Part shown: positions 58,549-64,000 of the stretch, piece after piece
Layout: each line of letters opens with the position of its first letter
Numbering within the stretch: the stretch's first letter is position 1
From: Enterocloster aldenensis
GTDB lineage: Bacteria > Bacillota > Clostridia > Lachnospirales > Lachnospiraceae
DNA length: 64,000 nucleotides
Assembly: GCF_003434055.1 (NCBI RefSeq)
Contig: NZ_QVEX01000012.1
Span: forward strand, 62,001-126,000
Direction: 5' to 3'
Notes under the pieces: generated by a model
What the model saw: the letters and a program-made list of their open reading frames with translations, nothing else
Database searches by the model: none
Told to the model about the DNA's origin: nothing
Program-made: the position numbers and the translations under genes

Positions 58549-60087
58549 TTGGCAAAAATATTATTGGAAATGAAAAATATCACCAAGACATTTCCGGGCG
58601 TGAAGGCTCTTGATGATGTGAACCTGCGGGTGGACGAGGGGGAAATCCATGCCCTGGTAGGGGAAAATGGTGCAGGGAAGTCCACGCTGATGAATGTGCT
58701 CAGCGGTATTTATCCCTATGGAAGCTATGAGGGAGATATCATCTATGACGGGGAAGTGTGTAAGTTCAGCCATATCAATGACAGCGAGAGGAAAGGCATT
58801 GTAATCATTCACCAGGAACTGGCCCTGGTGCCGTATATGTCCATTGCTGAAAACATGTATCTGGGCAATGAAAAAGGGAAAAAATATGCAATTAACTGGA
58901 ATGAAACGTATGGTGAGGCCGACGAATACCTGAAGACAGTAGGGCTTTCTGAATCCTCCCATACTTTAATAAAGGATATCGGTGTGGGAAAACAGCAGCT
59001 GGTGGAGATAGCCAAAGCCCTTGCAAAGCATGCCAGGCTTCTTATCCTGGACGAACCCACGGCTTCTCTCAATGAGGACGACTCAAAGGCATTGCTGGAG
59101 CTGCTTTTGAAGTTCAAATCAGAAGGCATGACAAGCATCATCATTTCCCATAAATTGAATGAAATAGCCTATGTTGCGGATAAGATTACGGTTATCCGCG
59201 ACGGATCTACCATAGAGACCTTGGATAAGGAAACAGATGCCATCACAGAGGACCGGATCATCAAAGGCATGGTTGGCCGCGAATTGGTGGACCGTTTCCC
59301 AAAGCGTAAAGGCATCGCGGTGGGGGATATTGCCATTAAGGTGCAGGACTGGAGCGTATACCATCCCCTGTATCCGGACCGGAAGGTGGTGGACCGTGTT
59401 TCCTTCCAGGTGGGAAAGGGAGAGGTAGTTGGAATCTGCGGCCTTATGGGGGCAGGGAGGACGGAGCTGGCCATGAGCATTTTCGGCAGAAGTTACGGAA
59501 CCAATATTACAGGCAGGCTTTTTCTCCATGGAAAGGAAGTGACCCTCCATTCGGTCCGGGACGCCATCCGCCATAAGCTGGCTTATGTGACAGAGGACAG
59601 GAAGGGGAATGGGCTGATTCTTTCTAATTCAGTCAGGACGAATACAACCCTTGCCAACATGGATGCGGTGAGCAGTAAGACCATCATTGATAAAGATAAG
59701 GAATATCTGGTTGCCGAGGAGTACAGGGATAAGCTGAAGACCAAATGTCCTTCGGTGGAACAGAACGTGGGAAACCTCAGCGGAGGGAACCAGCAGAAGG
59801 TGCTGCTGGCCAAGTGGATGTTTGCGGAGCCGGATATCCTGATTCTGGATGAACCAACCAGGGGAATTGATGTGGGAGCCAAGTATGAGATATACTGCAT
59901 CATCAACCAGCTGGCAGCGGAGGGGAAATCCGTTATCATGATATCCTCAGAACTCCCGGAGGTCCTGGGGATGTCTGACCGTATCTATATCATGAATGAG
60001 GGCAGGATGGCGGGCGAGGTAAATGCAGGGGAAGCCACCCAGGAATATATCATGTCCTGTATCCTGAAATCAGATAAAGGAGAGTAG
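58549..60087 (+). CDS. Sugar ABC transporter ATPase (MmsA/XylG/GguA-like)
   Basis: 512 residues with two ABC domains. First: Walker [35 protein letters not shown]. Second: degenerate Walker [39 protein letters not shown]. The TTG start at 58549 has GGGAGGGAG six bases upstream. It powers the permease encoded next. Confidence 0.93.
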   Translation: MAKILLEMKNITKTFPGVKALDDVNLRVDEGEIHALVGENGAGKSTLMNVLSGIYPYGSYEGDIIYDGEVCKFSHINDSERKGIVIIHQELALVPYMSIAENMYLGNEKGKKYAINWNETYGEADEYLKTVGLSESSHTLIKDIGVGKQQLVEIAKALAKHARLLILDEPTASLNEDDSKALLELLLKFKSEGMTSIIISHKLNEIAYVADKITVIRDGSTIETLDKETDAITEDRIIKGMVGRELVDRFPKRKGIAVGDIAIKVQDWSVYHPLYPDRKVVDRVSFQVGKGEVVGICGLMGAGRTELAMSIFGRSYGTNITGRLFLHGKEVTLHSVRDAIRHKLAYVTEDRKGNGLILSNSVRTNTTLANMDAVSSKTIIDKDKEYLVAEEYRDKLKTKCPSVEQNVGNLSGGNQQKVLLAKWMFAEPDILILDEPTRGIDVGAKYEIYCIINQLAAEGKSVIMISSELPEVLGMSDRIYIMNEGRMAGEVNAGEATQEYIMSCILKSDKGE

Positions 60088-60090
60088 AGT

Positions 60091-61266
60091 ATGGAAAACA
60101 AGTTGAAATTATCCGAGGTGCTGAAGAAATATACAATGGTAATTGTGCTGGCCGTGGTGGTTATCCTGTTTACTGCCAACACAGGCGGGAAAATGCTCCT
60201 GCCCCAGAATGTAAACAACCTGATTGCCCAGAACGCCTACGTATTCATTCTGGCAACCGGCATGCTGTTCTGCATACTGACAGGAGGCAACATTGATCTG
60301 TCGGTTGGATCCGTGGTATGCTTTGTGGGCGCCATCGGCGGAAGCATGATGATTAAGATGGGAATCAACCCCTACCTTTCCCTTTTGTCCATGGCGCTGA
60401 TCGGCATGCTTGTGGGGGCGTGGCAGGGATTCTGGATTGCCTATGTGAGGATTCCGCCTTTTATCGTAACCCTGGCCGGTATGCTGATGTTCAGGGGACT
60501 TTCCAACGTGGTGCTTCAGGGTATGACCTTGTCGCCGATTCCGGACCGGTTCTTAAACCTGTTTAATACATACGTACCGGATTTCTTTGGCGGTAAGGGA
60601 CTTAACATTACCTGTATGCTGGCAGGGATTGCCGTGTGCATGGTTTACGCCGCCAGCGTGCTGCGCGGACGCATGAAGAAAATGCAGAAGGGCTATCGGG
60701 TGGACCCATTTGGCGGGGTAGTTGCAAAGATTGTGGTTATCAGCGTGGTTGTACTGTTTTTCATGTTCAAGCTTGCGCAATATAAAGGAATCCCCAACGC
60801 CCTTCTCTGGGTGAGCGTAATCATTGGCATCTACAGTTACATCTCATCAAAAACAACCACCGGGCGTTATTTTTACGCGGTGGGCGGCAACGAGAAAGCC
60901 ACCAGGCTTTCCGGTATTGACACCAACCGGGTGTATTTCCTGGCGTATCTTAACATGGGGCTTCTGGCAGCAGTGGCTGGCATGATTACCGTGGCAAGGC
61001 TTAATTCCGCCAATCCCACTGCGGGCAACAACTATGAGATGGATGCCATCGGCGCCTGTTTCATAGGCGGCGCCTCTGCATACGGCGGTACAGGCACGGT
61101 TCCGGGAGTCATCATCGGGGCCACCCTGATGGGCGTGCTGAACCTGGGCATGAGTATCATGGGTGTGGACCAGAACCTGCAGAAGGTGGTCAAGGGCGCG
61201 GTGCTGCTGGCGGCAGTTATATTTGATGTTGTCAGCAAGCGGAAGTCATTTATCGTGAAGCAGTAG
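60091..61266 (+). CDS. Sugar ABC transporter permease (MmsB/XylH/GguB-like)
   Basis: 391 residues with about 10 membrane helices. NVNNLIAQNAYVFILATGMLFCILTGGNIDLSVGSVV, PPFIVTLAGMLMFRGLSNVV and ACFIGGASAYGGTGTVPGVIIGATLMGVLNLGMSIMG are the BPD_transp_2 signature of ribose/xylose-type permeases. It starts 3 nt after the ATPase stop. Confidence 0.95.
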   Translation: MENKLKLSEVLKKYTMVIVLAVVVILFTANTGGKMLLPQNVNNLIAQNAYVFILATGMLFCILTGGNIDLSVGSVVCFVGAIGGSMMIKMGINPYLSLLSMALIGMLVGAWQGFWIAYVRIPPFIVTLAGMLMFRGLSNVVLQGMTLSPIPDRFLNLFNTYVPDFFGGKGLNITCMLAGIAVCMVYAASVLRGRMKKMQKGYRVDPFGGVVAKIVVISVVVLFFMFKLAQYKGIPNALLWVSVIIGIYSYISSKTTTGRYFYAVGGNEKATRLSGIDTNRVYFLAYLNMGLLAAVAGMITVARLNSANPTAGNNYEMDAIGACFIGGASAYGGTGTVPGVIIGATLMGVLNLGMSIMGVDQNLQKVVKGAVLLAAVIFDVVSKRKSFIVKQ

Positions 61267-61298
61267 CCGTCATCAGATGCGGAGCAAAGGGGGCGAAC

Positions 61299-61997
61299 CT
61301 ATATCCGGCCGGTCACAGCCGCCATGGCAGTCTTCCTGGCATGAATGACCGTGGTATCAAAAAGAGGAATCTCCGTATCCTCCTGTCTGATCAGAAGGCC
61401 GATTTCCGTGCAGCCCAGGATGACGCCCTGGGCCCCCTTCTGTGCCAGCTCCCGGATGATGGAAAGAAACCCGGACCTGGATTCAGGGGAAATGGTGCCA
61501 AGGCAGAGTTCATCAAAGATAACACGGTTAATCAGCTCCCTTTGGGGTGTTTCGGGAATCAGGACCTTAAGCCCGCTTTGGATCAGGCGCTCTTTATAGA
61601 AATCCTGTTCCATGGTGTAACGGGTGCCTAACAGGGCCACGGTCCTGATTCCCCTGGACTTCAGGCACTCCGTTGTTACATCTGCAATGTGGAGCAGGGG
61701 GATGGAAATATAGGATTGGACCCGGGGAGCGACTTTGTGCATGGTGTTGGTACAGATGACAATAAAGTCCGCCCCGGCTTTTTCCAGGGAACGGGCGGCC
61801 TGCCCCAGTATGTCCCCGCTCCTGTCCCAGTCCCCGCAGGACTGGCATTTTTCTATTTCATCAAAGTCAACACTGTAGAGGATGCACTTGGAGGAGTGGA
61901 GGCCGCCAAGCTCTTTTTTAACGGTTTCGTTGATAATCTTATAGTAGGTGACGGTGCTTTCCCAGCTCATGCCGCCGATTAATCCGATTGTTTTCAT
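61299..61997 (-). CDS. Aspartate/glutamate racemase-family protein
   Basis: 232 residues. GLIGGMSWESTVTYYKIIN is the family start; ICTNTMHK and ILGCTEIGLL carry the two catalytic Cys of cofactor-independent racemases (RacX/YgeA group). Convergent with the sugar permease gene. It may make a D-amino acid for the cell wall or signalling; substrate unknown. Confidence 0.9.
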   Translation of the reverse strand: MKTIGLIGGMSWESTVTYYKIINETVKKELGGLHSSKCILYSVDFDEIEKCQSCGDWDRSGDILGQAARSLEKAGADFIVICTNTMHKVAPRVQSYISIPLLHIADVTTECLKSRGIRTVALLGTRYTMEQDFYKERLIQSGLKVLIPETPQRELINRVIFDELCLGTISPESRSGFLSIIRELAQKGAQGVILGCTEIGLLIRQEDTEIPLFDTTVIHARKTAMAAVTGRI

Positions 61998-62078
61998 ATT
62001 GTGTTCCTCCTTGGGATTTACCCATAGTATAGCATTTTACCGGCGAAGGTTCAAGAAATCCATTTCCCCGGTTCATCC

Positions 62079-62178
62079 CAAGGTTATCCTCCCAGGCTAT
62101 CCTCCCAGGCCATCCTCTTATGGATATTCGCCCAAGGCCATACGCCCAAGGCCATACGCCCCAAGACCATCCTCCCCA
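62079..62178. repeat. Degenerate short repeats upstream of the deformylase gene
   Basis: TATCCTCCCAGGC occurs twice (about 62084-62110) and CGCCCAAGGCCATA twice (about 62129-62157), with looser copies around. No gene in 61998-62277 is convincing; TATAAT at 62228-62233 may be the -10 for the next gene. Confidence 0.6.
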
Positions 62179-62277
62179 AATAATCTTCTGGGTTAAAATT
62201 CCGGAGGATTTTTTTGCGTTAACGTGTTATAATGGCGTCATGCATTATGATTGAAAATAGTACAAGGGGATGATGGA

Positions 62278-62760
62278 ATGGAGAAATCGATTTTACTGCT
62301 GGGTAATCCTGAATTATACCAGGTGTGCGGTGAGGTGACCAGGGAAGAGCTGCCTTGGATGGAGGAAGTGAAGGAGGACCTTAAGGACACGCTTCTGGCA
62401 TTCCGGAAGCGTTATGGCGTGGGACGGGCCATTGCCGCGCCTCAGATTGGCGTGAAAAAGCGTGTTATATACAGGCATCTGGACACGCCGGTGCTGTTCA
62501 TCAATCCTAGGCTTGAGTTTCCGGATGAGGAGGAGATGGATGTCATGGATGATTGCATGTCATTTCCTGACCTGCTGGTACGGGTAAGGCGGCATAAACG
62601 GTGCGTCATCCATTACAGGGACGGGCAGTGGAAAGAGTGTTCGCTGGCACTGGAAGGTGATATGGCGGAACTGATACAGCATGAATACGACCATCTTGAC
62701 GGCATTTTGGCAACCATGAGGGCAATTGATGACAGGGCATTTGTGATGAAGGAACACTAA
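62278..62760 (+). CDS. Peptide deformylase-family protein, atypical motif 2
   Basis: 160 residues from ATG 62278 (AAGGGGATGATGG upstream). QHEYDHLDG is motif 3 (HEXXH-type metal site). Motif 1 reads GVGRAIAAPQ, two residues longer than the usual GVGLAAPQ. Motif 2 reads DDCMSFPD in place of EGCLS, keeping the metal-binding Cys. Such variants occur as second, divergent deformylases in clostridia; whether it removes formyl groups is uncertain. Confidence 0.85.
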   Translation: MEKSILLLGNPELYQVCGEVTREELPWMEEVKEDLKDTLLAFRKRYGVGRAIAAPQIGVKKRVIYRHLDTPVLFINPRLEFPDEEEMDVMDDCMSFPDLLVRVRRHKRCVIHYRDGQWKECSLALEGDMAELIQHEYDHLDGILATMRAIDDRAFVMKEH

Positions 62761-62827
62761 AGCAGTATCAGGGATGCTTTAGGAAAATGCCCCTTCCGTA
62801 TAAATTTATAGAAGGGACCACAGGTTT

Positions 62828-63733
62828 ATGATGATTGACAGGGACGAGTTTTTAAAAAGCTATAATATAGAACAGGAAGATTTTGAGGCAGCGGACATGC
62901 CGTGGGAGGAACTGGCTGCCATTTATGAGGATTACCAGGCAATGGAGGGGAAGCTGCGCAATATCGGCAAGGATTTCGTCTACGATTATCTGTATGATAT
63001 CGAGCGGGCCGGAATCCATTCCTACCGCTACAGAACAAAGGACCCGGGGCATCTTCTGGAAAAAATCATCCGGAAGAGGGTGGAGCATTTTGAACGGTTT
63101 AAGGATATCAACCGGACCAATTACCATAAATATGTGACAGACCTTATCGGCATCCGCGTTTTTTTCCTGTACCGTGAGGACTGGATCCATTTCCATAACT
63201 ATATTACCAGTGTGTTTGAGAATGACCCCAGGCTTTATGTACGGGACAGGATCCAGGATTTTGACGGGGATTCCAGGCATTATTATATTGCAGAGCGGCC
63301 CAAGGTCTACAGGCGTAACGGGGATTCCAGGATATACGATGAGGACCTGATTGAAATCCGGTCGGACGGCATTTACCGTTCCCTCCATTATATCATCAAG
63401 TATAAGGGGTATTACGTGGAGATTCAGGGCAGGACCCTGTTTGAGGAAGGCTGGAGCGAGATTGACCACGATATCGTGTATCCTTATTTTAAGGATGATG
63501 AGATGCTTAAGGATTTCTCCACCCTGCTGAACCGGCTGTCCGGCATGGCGGATGAAATGAGCTCTTACTTCCGCAGGATGAAAGGGACGAAGGAAGCCTG
63601 GGAGAGGAAGATTGAGGAGGCCAGGGACCGGGAGGAGTCCAGGAAGCAGGAGGAGTCCAGGGACCGGGAGGAGGCCAGGGCCAGAATACCGGACAGGGCC
63701 GGGGAGGATTTAAGTGGAGAGAAAATTAACTGA
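62828..63733 (+). CDS. RelA/SpoT-domain (p)ppGpp synthetase-like protein
   Basis: 301 residues. YHKYVTDLIGIRVFFLYREDW and IYRSLHYIIKYKGYYVEIQGRTLFEEGWSEIDH are the nucleotidyltransferase core found in small alarmone synthetases. No HD hydrolase or TGS domain. The C-terminus (about 255-290) is a highly charged REE/ARDRE repeat. It may make (p)ppGpp from GTP/GDP and ATP; catalytic completeness was not verified residue by residue. Confidence 0.82.
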   Translation: MMIDRDEFLKSYNIEQEDFEAADMPWEELAAIYEDYQAMEGKLRNIGKDFVYDYLYDIERAGIHSYRYRTKDPGHLLEKIIRKRVEHFERFKDINRTNYHKYVTDLIGIRVFFLYREDWIHFHNYITSVFENDPRLYVRDRIQDFDGDSRHYYIAERPKVYRRNGDSRIYDEDLIEIRSDGIYRSLHYIIKYKGYYVEIQGRTLFEEGWSEIDHDIVYPYFKDDEMLKDFSTLLNRLSGMADEMSSYFRRMKGTKEAWERKIEEARDREESRKQEESRDREEARARIPDRAGEDLSGEKIN

Positions 63734-64000
63734 ACTGCCGCTGGAAGAATTGTGGGAGCTGTTTCCGATTTTCCTGACAGGTCACAGTGAGGATTGGGCC
63801 GGATGGTTTGAGGAGGAGGCCCATTGCCTGGAATGCATGCTGCCCATGGACCGTATCGGCAGGGTGGAACATGTGGGCAGCACATCCATGGAAACCATAT
63901 GGGCTAAGCCGATTATTGATATCCTTGTGGAAATGAAGCCAGGGGAAGACATGGGGGGCGTGAGGGACATACTGGAACAGAACGGGTATGTCTGCATGTC
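63714..64000 (+). CDS. GrpB-family (UPF0157) nucleotidyltransferase-like protein, 5' part
   Basis: GTG 63714 follows GGGGAGGATTTAA and overlaps the previous gene by 20 nt. The visible ~95 residues include WAGWFEEEAHCLECML, RIGRVEHVGSTSMETIWAKPIIDILVEM, the GrpB/UPF0157 signature (HVGSTS..G..AKPIIDI). The gene runs past the window end. Confidence 0.85.
   Translation, partial: MERKLTELPLEELWELFPIFLTGHSEDWAGWFEEEAHCLECMLPMDRIGRVEHVGSTSMETIWAKPIIDILVEMKPGEDMGGVRDILEQNGYVCM

Overview
The window looks like the chromosome of an anaerobic gut Clostridia, family Lachnospiraceae, possibly an Enterocloster-like species. This is inferred from codon and GC style and from the gene content: YesM/YesN sugar signalling, clostridial transporters, an anSME-type radical SAM enzyme and a choloylglycine hydrolase. 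No marker gene in the window settles the species.

Positions 1 to about 28,218 are the right-hand part of a Mu-like transposable prophage, all on the plus strand except one small gene and the silent fibre cassettes. The left end, with the transposase and repressor, lies outside the window. Early and middle small genes (12-3168) are followed by an endolysin, a Mor/C-type activator with a strong terminator, a holin-like protein, and the Mu-ordered head genes: gp27-like, terminase, DUF935 portal, gp30-like, protease plus scaffold, and gpT capsid. Then come the contractile tail genes: sheath, tube, frameshifted chaperone, tape measure, hub, gp25-like wedge, gpJ-like protein, tail protein I and fibre. 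A reverse-strand membrane-protein moron with its own promoter and terminator sits between chaperone and tape measure.

The most striking feature is at 24,180-27,253. A tail-fibre gene is followed by five silent, AT-rich 3' cassettes arranged as convergent pairs. Six copies of the core AATACGGATTT, alternating in orientation, mark the cassette junctions, and a tyrosine recombinase is encoded inside the array. Every core is read in the same phase as Asn-Thr-Asp-Leu, so inversion would join the constant fibre N-terminus in frame to different receptor-binding ends. This is a shufflon-like diversity generator in a Mu-like phage, where the classical Mu system uses the serine recombinase Gin. The prophage ends near 28,218 with two 22-bp-spaced transposase-site-like repeats. 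It abuts what appears to be a truncated gene.

From 28.6 to 46.5 kb is ordinary chromosome: a zinc-ribbon membrane protein, a membrane domain fused to a PglD-like acetyltransferase, a MerR/MATE divergent pair, a radical SAM maturase-like protein, an HPr-like protein lacking the phosphorylatable His, Hsp20, a FUSC exporter divergent from MarR, a choloylglycine hydrolase-family enzyme, endonuclease III, a hybrid sensor kinase, a patatin, a PPC-domain protein, a GntR regulator and an iron-type alcohol dehydrogenase.

From 46.7 to 61.3 kb is a pentose-type sugar region: AraC regulator, xylulokinase-like kinase, DUF4867-like protein, L-fucose/arabinose isomerase-family enzyme, then an anchored sugar sensor, YesM-type kinase, YesN-type regulator, two lipoprotein binding proteins, and a sugar ABC ATPase and permease. 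The order matches the clostridial XylFII-LytS-YesN scheme for sensing extracellular xylose. The last 2.7 kb holds an Asp/Glu racemase, an atypical peptide deformylase, a RelA/SpoT-domain protein and the start of a GrpB-family gene.
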